64,000 nucleotides of DNA, from the NCBI GenBank assembly GCA_026826555.1, contig JAKSZT010053881.1, positions 7,464,515-7,528,514 on the forward strand, in the 5' to 3' direction. How positions within the stretch are numbered: position 1 is the stretch's first letter; each line of letters begins with the position of its first letter. Both the position numbers and the translations under genes were made by a program. This stretch comes from Tolypeutes matacus (lineage: Eukaryota; Chordata; Mammalia; Cingulata; Chlamyphoridae). A model generated the notes under the pieces. That model was not told the origin of the DNA and ran no database searches. It was given only the letters and a program-made list of their open reading frames with translations. Below are positions 1 through 12,160 of the stretch, piece after piece.

Positions 1-155
1 CATCTGCCCCATCCCCCAACATGCAACCACACTCTATCCCTTTACCATAGATTATGTCCATATGGGTGATGGCTCAAAGCCTGCTCTTCTCTTACTCTCC
101 TTTGTTAACCTATCTTTCAGACAATGGTTCTCAGAGACTGCTCACTTTCCTCAGT

Positions 156-3100
156 TCAGATCAGTGAGGTCATATAATGTTCATCCTTCAGTGCCTGGCT
201 TGCTTCACTCAACATAAGGTCTTCAAGATTCATCCACGTTATTCCATGTGTTAGCACTTTGTTCCTTCTTACAGCTGAGTAATATTCCATTGTATGTGTG
301 TACCACATTTTGCTTATCCATTCGTCTGTTGATGGGCACCGGGGCTGATTCCAACTTTTGGCAATGGTGAACAATGCAGCTATGAACATTGGTGTGCATA
401 TATCTGTTTGTATTTTTGTTTTCAGTTCTTCTGGGTATATACCCAGCAGTGGAATTGCTGGATCATACGGAAGATCTATTGCTAGTTTTCTGAGGAACCG
501 CCAAACTGTCGTCCACAGTGGCTGGACCATACCGCAGTCCCACCAGCAGTGGATGAGGTTTCCTATTCCTCCACATCCTCTCCAACGTTTAGTGTCTCCT
601 GTTTTTTTAATAGCTGCCATTTTGATGGGTGTAAGATGGTATCTCTTTGTAGTTTTGGTTTGCATTTCCCTGATAGCAAGTGATGTTGAGCATTTTTTCA
701 TGTGCTTTTTAGCCATTTGTATTTCTTCCTTGGAGAAGTGTCTTTTCAGGTCACTTGCCCATTTTTTATATGGGTTGTTTGTCCTTTTATTTTCTAGGTG
801 AAGGATTTCTTTAAAGTTCATGAAACCATTTCCTATTACAAGGTCCTGTAGATGCTTCCCTACATTATCTTCCAAGGTTTTTAGGGTTTTGGCTCTTATA
901 TTTAGATCTTTGATCCATCTTGAGTTGATTTTTGTATAAGGGGTGAGATGGTATTCTTCTCTCATTCTTTTGGATATGGATATCCAGTTCTCCAAGCACC
1001 ACTTGTTAAAGAGGCCACTCTCTCCCAACTGAGTGGGTTTCGTGGCCTTGTCAAATATCAGATGACCGTATATGTGAGGATCTATATCAGAACTCTCAAT
1101 CCGGTTCCATTGGTCAGTAAGTCTATTCTTGTGCCAATACCACGCAGTTTTGATCACTGTAGCTTTGTAGTATGTTTTAAAGTCAGGTAATGTGATACCT
1201 CCAACTTCATTTTTCTTTTTCAATATATCTTTGGCAATTTGGGGCCTCTTGCCTCTCCAAATATATTTTGTGGTTAGTTTTTCCAGTTCCTTAAAAAATA
1301 TATTGTTGACTTTTATTGGGATTGCATTAAATCTGTAGATTAGTTTGGGTATGATAGACATATTGATGATGTTTAGTCTTCCCATCCATGAACAGGGAAT
1401 ATTTTTCCATTTATTTAAGTCTTCTTTGATTTCCTTTAACAGTGTTGTGTAGTTTTCTGTATATAAGTCCTTTACATCTTTAGTTAAATTTATTCTTAGG
1501 TATTTGATTCTTTTGCTTAGTATTGTAAATGGTATTTTTTTCCTGATTTCCTCCTCAGTTTGCTGGTTATTGGTGTACAGAAATGCTACTGATTGTTGAG
1601 CATTGATCTTATAGCCTGCAACATTACTGAACTCCTTTATAAGTTCTAGAAGCCTTGTTGTCGATTTCTCAGGGCTTTCTATGTATAGGATCATGTCATC
1701 TGCAAATAATGAAATTTTTACTTCCTCTTTTCCAATCTGGACGCCCTTTATGTCCCCTTCCTGTCTCAGTGCTCGTGCAAGTACTTCTAAGACAATGTTA
1801 AATAGGAGTGGTGATAGTGGGCATCCTTGTCTTGTTCCCGATCTCAGAGGGAAGGCTTTTAGGATTTCACCGTTGAAAATGATGTTAGCTTTGGGTTTTT
1901 CATATATACCCTTTATCATTATCAGAAAGTTTCCATCTATTCCTATCTTTTGTAGTGTTTTTATGAGGAAAGGGTGCTGTATTTTGTCGAATGCTTTTTC
2001 TGCATCTATAGAGATGATCATGTGATTTTTTTCTTTCAGTTTGTTTATGTGGTGTATTACATTGATTGATTTTCTTATATTGAACCATCCTTGCATACCT
2101 GGGATGAAACCCACTTGGTCATGATGTATAATCCTTTTGATATGTTGTTGAATGCGATTAGCAAGTATTTTGTTAAGGATTTTAGCATCTAGGTTCATTA
2201 GAGAAATTGGTGTGTAATTTTCCTTTCTTGTGGTATCTTTATTTGGTTTTGGTATTAGGGTAATGTTGGCATCATAGAATGAGTTAGGTGATATTCCTTC
2301 TACTTCTATTTTTTGGAAGAGCTTAAGTAGAATTGGTGTTAGCTCTTTCCGGAATGTTTGGTAGAATTCAGCTGTGAAGCCATCTGGTCCTGGACTCGTC
2401 TTAGTTGGGAGGTTTTTAATGACTGAGTCTATCTCTTTACTTGTAATTGGGCTGTTGAGTTCATCTATTTCTTCTTTCATCAATGTCGGCTGTTTGTGGG
2501 TTTCTAGAAACTTGTCCATTTCCTCTAAATTGTCATTCTTGTTGGCATATAATTTTTCAAAGTATCCTCTTATGATACTCTTTATTTCTGTGGAGTCAGT
2601 AGTGATATCACCTTGCTCATTCCTTATTTTATGTATTTGCATCTGTTCTCTCTTTTTCTTTGTTAGTCTGGCTAAGGGTTTGTCAATTTTGTTGATATTC
2701 TCGAAGAACCAGCTTTTGGTTTTGTTTATTGCTTCCAGTGCTTTCTTATTCTCTATTTCATTTAGTTCTGCTCTAATCTTGGTTATTTCCTGTTTTCTAC
2801 TTCCTTTAGGTTTAGTTTGTTGTTGTTTTTCCAATTCCTCCAAGTGTGCAGTTAGGTCTTCAATTTTAGCTCTTTCTTCTTTTTTAATATATGAATTTAT
2901 GGCTATGAACTTCCCTCTCAGGACTGCTTTCGCTGCATCCCATAAGTTTTGATATGTTGTGTTGTTGTTTTCATTAGTTTCAAGGTAGTTACTGATTTCT
3001 TCTGAAATTTCCTCTTAGACCCACTGTTTGTCTAAGAGTGTGTTGTTTAACTTCCATATCCTTGTGCCTAACCTGTTTCTCTGGCCCTTAGTGATTTCCA

Positions 3101-3803
3101 ACTTCATTCCGTTGTGGTCAGAGAAATTACTTTGTATAATCTCAATCTTTCTGAATTCATTGAGTGTTGTTTTGTGGCCTAGCATGTGGTCTATTTTGGA
3201 GTATGTTCCATGTGCACTGGAGAAGATTGTAAATCCCGCTGGATTTGGGTGTCGTGTTCTGTATATGTCTATTAAGTCCAAATCTTTTAATGTATTGTTG
3301 AGTGCCTTTGTTTCTTTATTAATTCTCTGCCTAGATGTTCTGTCTAATGATGATAGTGGTGTGTTGAAGTCCCCTGCTATAATTGTAGAGGAATTTATTT
3401 CTCCTCTTAGTTTTTCCAGAGTTTGCCGCACGTATTTTGAGGCACCTCGTTTAGGTGCGTAAATGTTGATGATTGTTCTCTCTTCTTGAGAGATTATTCC
3501 TTTTACTAATATGTAGTGTCCATCTTTGTCTCTTACAATAGTTTTGCATTTAAAGTCTATTTTGTCTGATATTAGAATAGCTACTCCTGCCCTTTTTTGG
3601 CTATTGTTAGCTTGTAAAATGGTTTTCCAGCCATCCACTTTCAGCCTCCTTGAACCCCTGGGCCGAAGGTGGGTTTCTTGTAGACAGCATATAGATGGAT
3701 CATATTTTCTTATCCATTCTGCCAATCTGTGTCTTTTGATTGGTGAATTTAATCCATTAACATTCAGTGTTATTACTCGTAACGAATTTCTTACTTCAGC
3801 CAT
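156..3803 (-). pseudogene. L1a ORF2 (endonuclease-reverse transcriptase), one in-frame stop
   Basis: L1 ORF2p nicks target DNA and reverse transcribes L1 RNA at the nick. The frame opens at ATG (3803) with MAEVRNSLRVITLNVNGLNS. The N-terminal endonuclease keeps the expected active-site signatures: TLNVNGLNS, CLQETHL, GDFNTPL and SDHNGMK. Codon 263 is TAA (3017-3015), directly after the residues DKQWV. The same frame then stays open to the normal end at 156. The reverse transcriptase has SPGPDGF, the [13 protein letters not shown] block, [15 protein letters not shown] and the catalytic FADD (1706-1695). The C-terminal cysteine-rich segment ([14 protein letters not shown]) and the MEYYSAV block follow. 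Total length is about 1215 codons against roughly 1275 for human ORF2p. The shortfall matches a gap near 795-827 relative to L1c. One nonsense change separates this from an open frame. Confidence 0.93.
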
Positions 3804-3867
3804 TTTTTCTTTGGGTTAATGTATGTCATATGTTGTTTTGTTTCTCTTTTTGAGTTTTCAGTTGTTT

Positions 3868-4848
3868 TTAAACTCTCCTCCAACTCTCTCTCCTTTGTTT
3901 TTTCCTTTCAACTTGTAGAGATTCCTTTAGTATTTCTTGAAGTGCTGGTTTCTTCTTGACAAACTCTCTTAATTGCTGTTTATCTGTGAATATTTTGAAC
4001 TCTCCATCATTTTTGAATGCCAATTTTGCTGGATAGAGAATTCGTGGCTGGAAGTTTTTTTCTTTTAGTGTTTTGACTATGTCATACCACTGTCTTCTTG
4101 CCTCCATGGTTTCAGCTGAGAAATCAGCACTTAATCTTATTGTGCTTCCCTTGTATGTGATGGTTCTCTTTTCTCTTGCTGCCTTGAGTATTTTCTCTTT
4201 GTCTTGAGCATTGGACAATTTGACAAGTATATATCTTGGAGTTGGCCTGTTGGGATTTATACTATTTGGGGTGCGCTGTGCTTCCTGGATCTGCACATCC
4301 ATCTCTCTCAATAGAGTTGGGAAGTTTTCAGCCATAACTTCCTTCAACACTCCTTCTGTTCCCTTTCCCTTCTCTTCTCCTTCTGGGATGCCCATAATGC
4401 GTATGTTTGTGCGTCTTGCATTATCGGTTAATTCCCTGAGACCATACTGGATTTTTTCTATCTTTTTGTCTATCTTTTCTACAATATCTTTGATTTCAAC
4501 TGTATTGTCTTCCATATCACTAATTCTTTCCTCTGCCTGTTCAATTCTGCTGCCATGTGAGTCCAGCATCTTTTTCATTTCTTGACTTGTGTCTTTGTTC
4601 GCCATCATATCCATTACCTTTTTAGGTGTGTTAGCTATTTCTTCAGTATGTTCTCCCAGTGTCTTCTTTATATCCTTAATCTCTTCCTTCAGTTCTTTAA
4701 GTTGGTCCATGATATTTGTTTGGATAGCTTTGATTCGTTGTTCGATGTACTGCATTGCTTCCTGGTTTTTATTTTGTGCACTGGACTGGTCCATGTTTTC
4801 CAGTTTCTCAGAGTCATTTGTATTTTTCTGTTGCCCTCTGGTCATCAT
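3868..4848 (-). CDS. L1a ORF1 protein (L1 RNA-binding nucleic acid chaperone)
   Basis: Intact 326-residue frame. L1 ORF1p trimerises and coats L1 RNA in cytoplasmic particles. Residues from about 35 to 150 are charged heptad-like sequence (IEQAEERISDMEDN, IDKKIEKIQ), consistent with the coiled coil. An RRM-like domain follows from about 150 (RRTNIRIMGIPEGEEKGKG), then the C-terminal domain with RQWYDIVK and PAKLAF. Length fits the family, human ORF1p being 338 residues. The start is the first ATG after the 5' UTR; its first residues MMTRGQQKN differ from the MP(K/R)HQQKI start of the copies at 29981 and 27725. It lies 64 bp upstream of ORF2. No disabling change is seen. Confidence 0.93.
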   Translation of the reverse strand: MMTRGQQKNTNDSEKLENMDQSSAQNKNQEAMQYIEQRIKAIQTNIMDQLKELKEEIKDIKKTLGEHTEEIANTPKKVMDMMANKDTSQEMKKMLDSHGSRIEQAEERISDMEDNTVEIKDIVEKIDKKIEKIQYGLRELTDNARRTNIRIMGIPEGEEKGKGTEGVLKEVMAENFPTLLREMDVQIQEAQRTPNSINPNRPTPRYILVKLSNAQDKEKILKAAREKRTITYKGSTIRLSADFSAETMEARRQWYDIVKTLKEKNFQPRILYPAKLAFKNDGEFKIFTDKQQLREFVKKKPALQEILKESLQVERKKQRRESWRRV

Positions 4849-6667
4849 ATTATCTTGATGGGTTTGTTCAGTTGATTAGCTTTTCTCTATGCTCTAGAAT
4901 TTTATTTAGCTGTTGGTTCTGCGTGTGAGTTAAGTTTTCTCTTTGGCAGTTTTTCTTCTTATTTTATTTCCTTGCTTCTTTCTATGTTCCCTTGAAGGCA
5001 AAAGGTTAGGGCCAGAGGAATCAAAAGATGTAAGGAAGGCAGAAGGATAATAGAAATATTGATAAAAGTTAGAAGAGGGGCAAAATGAGACTTAATGAGA
5101 TGAATATTTAACTTGTGTAGGCAGTGTAGAGTACTAGGAAAAAATATGGAGTTCCTACAATGGACTGGGAAAACAAATGGAGGAATATATATATATAGTG
5201 ATTTAGAAGGCTAGAATTATGAGGAGGGAGAGAAATAGTAGAGAAAGGTCTGAAAGGAAAAAGTTAATACTAATAAAAAAAAAAAAAAAAGAAAAAAGAA
5301 GAAGAAAACAAAATAGATGGGATAGAGATTGACACCCTTAAGTTGTGGGCCTATGAAAATATGTTGTCTCTAAGAGCCACAACAGAAAACAGAAGGCAGA
5401 AAGATGCAGGAAGGATAAGCGATAGTTTGTAATACAGAATCGATATATACAGCGAGTGGGAAATTACTGAATAAGAAGCCCAGCAAAGAAGCGACCAGCT
5501 GGCAGCACCTATTAAAAAAAAAAATAGATGGAAAATGGAAAGGGGGGGGAACGGGAATAATAGCAATAGACCAGAAAGTAACAGAGAGAAACCAAAGATC
5601 CACACAGGCAAGCAGTCAAACAGAGCTAAGGGGGGTCAATGATTCCCCTAGGGTCCACGTGGATCCTTCTTGCCTACTTGTGTTTATCAATGAATTTCCC
5701 CACAGGGTTCTATATGCAGGTTCCGAAGCAGCTTTTAGCTATTAAACTAAATTAAAAAGAATTTATTTTTCATTTGTTGAGGTGACCTCACTTTTTTTTT
5801 TTTTTCAGCCAAATGCAGGATCCAAAATAATTCCTCCTCTAGACCAACCCCCTTACGGAAGGGACCCTAGCTGGGCCCGTGGAAATTAATCAAGCACTTC
5901 CCACTTTCCGGACTCCCCAGGTTAGCTGAAACTCTGATGTTAGTCAGTGAGGAGTGCTAAAGATGGCGGATTCCGCCTTCTGGCGCCGAGCTCCAGCGTC
6001 ACCGGTCTGCTCAGTAAATCAGTTTGAGTGCAGATTCGCGTCTGCTCTCAGCCTGATGCTGCTTTAGGTCGGCTTATCTGCTCCCCAAAGCTATGGGGCG
6101 GTGCAAGCAGCCAGATCAATGTCTAAAAATATAAAATACCCTTCCCTGTCTTCCCACCGAACCCTCCCTTTTTTGGGAAGTGTCCCTTCCTCCTGGCTCC
6201 GCAGCGGCCCGGGTCTTATCCCTGGGTGGCTAGGGAAATCAGCTGCGTTCCCCGACCAAAATCCCCCCTCTGGTTCACTGGGTGCTGATTAGCTCGTTTG
6301 CTCTGTTCACACAAGGTCCTAGGGGCGCCAGACAGCCAGATCCCCAGAAAATAAAACTTTTTTGCCCTGCCCGCGGCTCAAAATGGCCGTTTTATTTTTT
6401 TTCCCCTGACTGTGGGGCTCAGCCGCCTGTGCCAACCTCCACTGGCAGCCTGAAAACTCACGAATCTCCACCATTCGGTCCACACCGGCGATCCGCGCAG
6501 ATAGATGTCCCAAGCTTCTCACTCCATGCGTGCACAGCACAGACCCCCCGGCAGGACCCCGTCCACAATCCGCCTTGCTCTGGGAGTTTGCAGTGTGCGC
6601 CACTTCAGTTGTTTTTGTGAGAGATTTGAGCCCTGCCTGCCTAATCCAATACCATCTTCCTAGAATT
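4849..6667 (-). promoter_or_regulatory. L1a 5' UTR and internal promoter
   Basis: This is the non-coding leader of L1a. The distal part (about 5880-6660) is GC-rich with many CpGs. The part next to ORF1 (about 4980-5620) is purine-rich on the plus strand and holds an A-rich run at 5275-5310. The minus-strand motif AAGATGG at the extreme 5' end resembles the YY1 core that sets the start of transcription in human L1. L1b and L1c have the fuller AAGATGGCG at the same place. A plus-strand AAGATGGCGG also occurs inside this leader at 5960-5969, antisense to L1a. Plus-strand frames at 6101-6292 and 6282-6620 lie antisense here and are not called as genes. Confidence 0.8.
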
Positions 6668-6669
6668 CC

Positions 6670-7860
6670 CAATATATCTTTTTAATTTCTATTTTGTCTC
6701 ATTTGAATATATTACACAGCAGCATTTTCATGTTAAATTTACATGGCATATTGTTTTCCATCCTTTTGCTTTTAACCATCTGTGGCTTTATATTTCATGT
6801 ACATTTCTTTCATACATTCTGACAATCTCTGAGTTCAATTGTACATATTCCATTTACATTTAATGAAAATTTTCATGTTGCTAGATTTACTTCTACCACC
6901 TTGCTATTTGTCCCTTCTGTTCTTTGTTCCCTCTTTTCTAGTTTATTTTGGATTAGTCAAGTACTTTTATTATTTCATCTGTCTCCTCTGTTAGATTTTA
7001 AGATATTTACTTTGTTAATGTTTATTTGCTTTTTAGCGGTTGCTCTAGGCACTACAAATGTAATCTTAACTTATCATAAATTAAGGTAAATTAATATTAT
7101 CACACTTATGTTTAATTTAAGAACCTTTCAATAGTTTATATAGCTTATATTCATTTCCCTTCCTCCTTTCTTCGGTGCAACAGTTGTTAAATATATGACA
7201 TATTGATATATTATTAGTTACAAAATATCTTGCTTTTAAAGAAATGAAGTAAAGAAAAAAATATTCTATTTCTCTACATTTTTAAAACCATTTTCTTTGT
7301 TTTTCGTTTCTTCCTGTAGATTCTTTCCATCTGGTATTATTTCCCTTCCATCTGAAGAATGTTAACACTTTTGTAGTATGGATCTGCTGGCTATAAATTT
7401 TCTCTGCTTTTGTTTATCTGAAAATATCTTTATTTCATTTGAAGCTTTAAGATATATTTTCACTAGATAAAGAATTCTATGTTGATAGTTTTAATTTTCT
7501 CTCAGCAATTTAATTAAATAATTCATTGTCTTCTGACTTTCCTGGTTTCTGTTCAAAAGTTAGAAATAATTCTTACTGTTGTTCCCCTGTGATGTGTTTT
7601 TTTTTTCTGACTGCTTTTAAGATTTCCTTTCATCTTAGTTTTTCTGCAGTTTGACTATAATGTTTCTTTGTATTTTCCCTGCTTTGGGTGGTTGAGGTTC
7701 TTTCATCTGTGGATTGATGTTTTCCATCAAATTTACAAAATATTCAGCCATCAATTTTTCAAAAAGTTCTTCCTCCTACTTATTTTCAAACTTTAGTTGC
7801 ATATATGACTTCCTTAGCACATTTTGGGTATTATGGAGGGTAAGTATTTACTTACATGCT
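6670..7860 (-). mobile_element. Ancient L1 (L1M/HAL1-like) fragment, ORF1 region
   Basis: AT-rich sequence whose plus strand reads like the reverse complement of an old mammalian L1 around ORF1. It has blocks resembling ctgctggctataaattttctc (7387), ttcactagataaagaattctatg (7459), ttttaagatttcctttcatc (7615) and catcaaatttacaaaatattcagcc (7726). All frames are broken by stops and indels, so the copy is much older than L1a, which lies directly to its left. Subfamily is not resolved. Confidence 0.65.
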
Positions 7861-7869
7861 TATCTCTTC

Positions 7870-8380
7870 TACTAGAATAGGATTTTTAAAAATTGTTTAT
7901 TGTGGTAACATATATGTAACAGAAAATTTGCCATTTTAACCATTTTAGTGTATATTATTCAGTGACAATAATTACATTTATAGTTGTCCTACCTCAGCAC
8001 TATCCATTACCAAAACATTTTATCACCCCGAATAGAAACTCTGTACCCATTAATAGCTCCTCATTTCCCCTTTCCCCAGTCCCTGGTCACTTCTAATCTC
8101 CTGTCTCTATGAACTTGCATATTCTAGAGTCCTTATATATGTGGAATCATACAGTAGTTGTCCTTTTCTGTCTGGCTTATTTCACATAGGATAATGTTTT
8201 CAAGGTTCATCCATGTTGTAATATGTATCAGAACTTCATTTCTTTTTATGGCCAAATAATATTCCATTGTATGTATATACCACATTATGTTTATCCCATT
8301 CATCTGCTGATGGATACTTGGTTTGTTTCCACCTTTTGTCTATTGTGAGCAATGCTGCTATGGACATTGATGTACAAGTA
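7870..8380 (-). mobile_element. Ancient L1 3' end (ORF2 C-terminus and 3' UTR)
   Basis: The right part (8240-8370) is the reverse complement of the end of L1 ORF2, with the block that encodes the MEYY region (ccaaataatattccattgta at 8262) and the spacing expected of the last ORF2 exon-like blocks. To the left is an L1M-type 3' UTR with the usual wording around gaatcatacagtagttg (8144) and ccctggtcacttctaatctcc. The frame is decayed. It is probably a 5'-truncated insertion separate from the 6670-7860 piece. Confidence 0.75.
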
Positions 8381-8504
8381 GAATAGGAGCTTTTTGAGAG
8401 GTCAGGGTCGTGTCTTATTTTTCTATATCCTCATAACACAACTTAACCTGAACATGTGAAAATATCAAAATGTGTCTGTGGAATTAATGGATAAATCAAT
8501 GACC

Positions 8505-8695
8505 ATTTATTGACTGCTTATAATGTGTGACACACTGTTTTAGTTACTTTCACATGAATTACTCATTTCTACCTCACAACAATCTTGTATATATATACAC
8601 ACACACATTCATTTTACAAGGGAGTAAACTGAGGCACAGAACTCAACCTTGATCAAGTTAACAAGTGGAAACCTGAAATTGAAACCAGTATCCCT
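8505..8695 (+). mobile_element. MIR SINE
   Basis: An old tRNA-derived SINE. The MIR core is visible in order: a tactgtgtgcca-like start (8522), actttcacatgaattactcat, ctcacaacaatcttgt, cattttacaagggag, taaactgaggcacag and a weak ggtcaagtaac-like block. A TA/CA microsatellite (8589-8610) sits inside it. Confidence 0.75.
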
Positions 8696-11600
8696 CTTTG
8701 TGATTAATGGAAAAGGAGAAAGTGCACAGCATGTCCTATGCCACTAGGCTTGATTCTGCCTCTCATCCTGTATCATTGTTCATTAATGAGAGGAAAATAA
8801 ATTGTGAGCAACACCAGGAATTAAGGAAGCAGATGGCAGGATGGCCATGAGCCGAATGGGACTGGGCATGCTCAGCAGAGATATGCTCCAACTGAGAAGG
8901 GCAGAGAGAGGGCACGGTTGGGGCAGGTGCCACATTTGCACCTACTTGTACAGTTTAAGAAGAAGGCAGCAAACACCCTTACCAGTGATACCAAAAAGCT
9001 TGTTAGCTGCTGCTTCTTACCTATTTTGGTCTCTGCAAAATTGATCAATTTTGGCCTCCCCTGGGAGCAACTTGTAAGGGCTTAGAAAGAAGGCACATTG
9101 CACATGAATGCTCAGGGAAAGCATTTGTAGGTACACCATCAAGACAACAGAGGAGCAGCATTTTGAGTTTGTTTTCTATTTTGTGATTTTGTTTTTCATA
9201 ATCCTGGCAATTCCTAGTGAAGAAAATGGTTATCTTCTACCTTAAGAAGAAAATGTTGATTAGCTAATTATTTTTTGTTGTCTATTTCACTCTATCATCT
9301 AGCTGTCTAAAATCACTCTCTGTTTCTCTCTCCCTATCTTCTACCTATTTATTCATTGATCTGTGTACCTCTCTAGCATCAATCTCTATTTACTGCATTT
9401 AAAATTCATTCTGCTTTATAGAAATCTCCAGTATCCCATTCCAATTTACGGCATTTTAATGTAGCTTATTAGTCTATATTTTGGACAATGTTAACATAAT
9501 TTCAGATATTGAGGACAAGTAAGGAATCTGCTTAAGTCCTTAGGAGAAACTAAAAAGACTATTAACAGCCCAAGTCCATAAAAACCATCTGTTCCAGTCA
9601 TGCTGGTGATTTTTTATTAGTCCTTCAAATCCATAACACAGATCTCTAGAGCAAGACAAATGTTGTAGTGGAGTGCAATTTTCAATTTCTTAGCTAACCT
9701 GATTTTGTTGATTCATACATATGCATGATTCAGTGTTGTTGCTGAATACAAAGGAAAAAAAAGGAAGAAAAGGAAAGAAACATTCTTTGGAGCTCTACTT
9801 CCTTTTTATATTATTTATATTCCTTGAAATGCCCTTGAAAATTCATTTGTTAAGGAAAACTAAACAAATAATTGCATACTAAAAGGGAAACGAGACTAGC
9901 AAGCTAGATAATTTGTAACATCAAATATTCTTTTTCCACGGGTAACATTTTCTCTGTGAAGAAACATGAGAAGTAAACAGATCAATGTATCTTAAAAGCA
10001 ATAACTAATAACAATGCCAAATGCATGAAGTGAAAATACCTCAGGATACACTTTCACAGTTCTGCTCCATCATAGCTGAATGCAATATGCTATAACAATA
10101 ATAGGAGTCACGCTTGTCATATTTCCCCTGATCTCTAAAGAAGGATGCCAATGCAATAGTAATACAACTTGCTTCTCTTTCTTGATATCAACATTCTTTG
10201 TTGTTACTGGGGCCTATTACATACTTTGAAAAGTTTCCTCTAAAAACAAACTTGACAATACTCTGAGGCCAATGTAATGAGACAGGCACCCAATATTGTC
10301 TTTGAAATCTATCATGGCCATGAACTGAAGGAGTGGATAAACATATCAGATATTATTTGGGATTTGTAGCATTGTTCTGTGTGGGAAGGCAGGAAGGCAA
10401 TGTGGGGGCAAAACTTCATTTCTCTTATGTAACACTCATTGTCCTTGACTCCTCCATCAAAAGAGTTGGCATGATGAGACATAATTCTCACTGACTGCAA
10501 ACTGAGAAGTGTTTGGAAATGAAATACACTAATTTAAATGAGCAGGTTTGGATTAAGGAACAACTTGATGTTAAATTTCAGCTTAGTATAGTGACTGTAT
10601 TTCTGTTTCCAATCAGATTTCTCCTAAGTAACTCTATTTGATCCCTCAAATCTTCATGGTGAGATTGGGGTTCTGAGTACTAAAATATTACTAAGGAAGG
10701 AGTCAATGTACTTCTTGATATCCAGTATCCAATACTAAATTCCTAACCTGCTAATCAAAAGTTTTAGAGGTTTAAGAGTTGGAAGAAACTGAGTCAGAGC
10801 AAGGAGAAGTAGGAGACTAAAGAGATTGCCAGGCACTGGGCCTCCAGGTCCTTTCCAAACCATTTTTCCCTTGTTTGTCTCTCTTCCCAAGAGTATCTGA
10901 AGTCTCAGCTGCTTTACTCTCTTTAGTAACTTCTGTCACCCACTGTGTACACATTGTTCTCTTTCCTCCCCAAATCACACCTCTAGTTGATTCTTTCTAC
11001 ACTCACCTCCAGATACCTATTGGTCAGTTCTCTGCTGTTATCCCTTCCTTTCATATCATCAGAGACAAGCTCACACACTCTTCATTTTAAGGGCTCTGCT
11101 GCTGCTCATTGCTGGGAATCATAAGCGTAATATGAGTATAATAGAAGAGTTTCCCTTACGGAGATTTATAGGACCAAAGGGCAGAGGAAAAGAGGATTTT
11201 ATAGAAAAGAAGAGGTAGACCTCTAGAGAAACAAACCAAATTATCTTTCACCCCTCTTGCAGAGCTGTAAAGGGTCCCTTTTTTAAAAATAAGGGTTAAA
11301 GAAAATTCAGATCAGCAGCTGTAATGATGGCATGGTCCATGTTACAAGGGAAGGCAGCAACAATAAAGGCGGATGTGTGATTACCAGGGAGAGGGCTTGC
11401 CTCTCTTATGTAACACTATTATTTGAAGAGGTTAGAAATGAATGTGTTCAGGTTTGCTCCAGAATACACAGAAACTGAGATCTAATCACTTAGGTACATT
11501 TCTTCAAGTTTGTCATGTGAGTGCAGTGAAAGAGGTTTGCAGATTGAAACATCTCAAGGAACTCTCACTTTTCATGAGCATTCTAAGCAATTAATGTGGA

Positions 11601-11705
11601 ATACATGTGCCATATATTAGGTTTGGTACATCCCTATGATAAAAGTGTTTGATCGGCATGTGTCCCACTTTTATCTTGGGGAGTAGGATATATCAGCCCC
11701 TGTTC
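8696..11705. other. Single-copy-like non-coding stretch
   Basis: AT-rich sequence with no conserved reading frame, RNA gene or repeat that I recognise. Open frames of 60-75 codons here (for example 8841-9044 and 10875-11090) are short, lack recognisable domains and fit chance expectation. Confidence 0.5.
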
Positions 11706-11709
11706 CCAT

Positions 11710-12160
11710 ATGTCTTAGTTTGCTAGTCTACTATGACAAATAATACATAATAGGTTGGCTTAAATAATGAGCATTTATTGGTTTACAGTTTCAGAGATTA
11801 GAAATCCAAAATCAAGCCATTTGCAAGGCCATTCTTTTTTCCTCAAAGTCTTTTCTGGAACTTGCTTGCTGTGGGTTTCCTTGACTGTCAATACTGCCTC
11901 TATTCACATGGCTGTCCTTGTGTCTGCTCTTCCACTTTTCTGCTGACTTCTGGCTTCTAGCTCCTCTTTCTATGGCTTTATTTCTATAAGGATACCAGTA
12001 AAATGGATTATGGTCCATCTTGATTGAGTTGGGCCATTCCTAAATAGCTTCTTAGAAGACCCTATTCACAAATGAGTCTACACCTTGACTCACATTAACG
12101 TTATTTAAAGACACTATCTACAAATGGTTTCATACCCACAAGAACATGGATAAAGAGTAA
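11710..12160 (-). mobile_element. MaLR-like LTR, antisense
   Basis: The plus strand begins with cttagtttgctagtctacta and continues through ggttggcttaaataatgagc and atttattggtttacagtttc. This is the reverse complement of the 3' end of MaLR-type LTRs, where the poly(A) region and TTTAAGCCA block lie. Related wording follows down to the gtgagtctacacc-like region (12074). The opposite boundary is decayed and no target duplication is clear. Confidence 0.65.

Larger units (their letters stand above)
1..6667 (-). mobile_element. L1a: near full-length LINE-1, 3' end off window
   Basis: This is an autonomous non-LTR retrotransposon read right to left. In order it has a GC-rich 5' UTR (6667 to 4849), ORF1 (4848 to 3868), a 64-bp spacer, ORF2 (3803 to 156) and the start of a 3' UTR that leaves the window at base 1. 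No poly(T) is seen at the left edge, so the tail and target duplication cannot be checked. The 5' end is placed where an AAGATGG motif (minus strand, 6658-6652) lies beside the flank, as in the other two L1 5' ends here. Intact ORF1, a single stop in ORF2 and retained CpGs in the 5' UTR suggest that it is one of the younger elements of the window. The exact 5' boundary is uncertain by about 10 bases. Confidence 0.95.

Noticed and set aside
358..2952. Plus-strand open frames of 80-192 codons across L1a ORF2
   Set aside because: They lie antisense to a well-supported L1 ORF2 and carry no domain; conserved codon structure on the other strand explains their openness.
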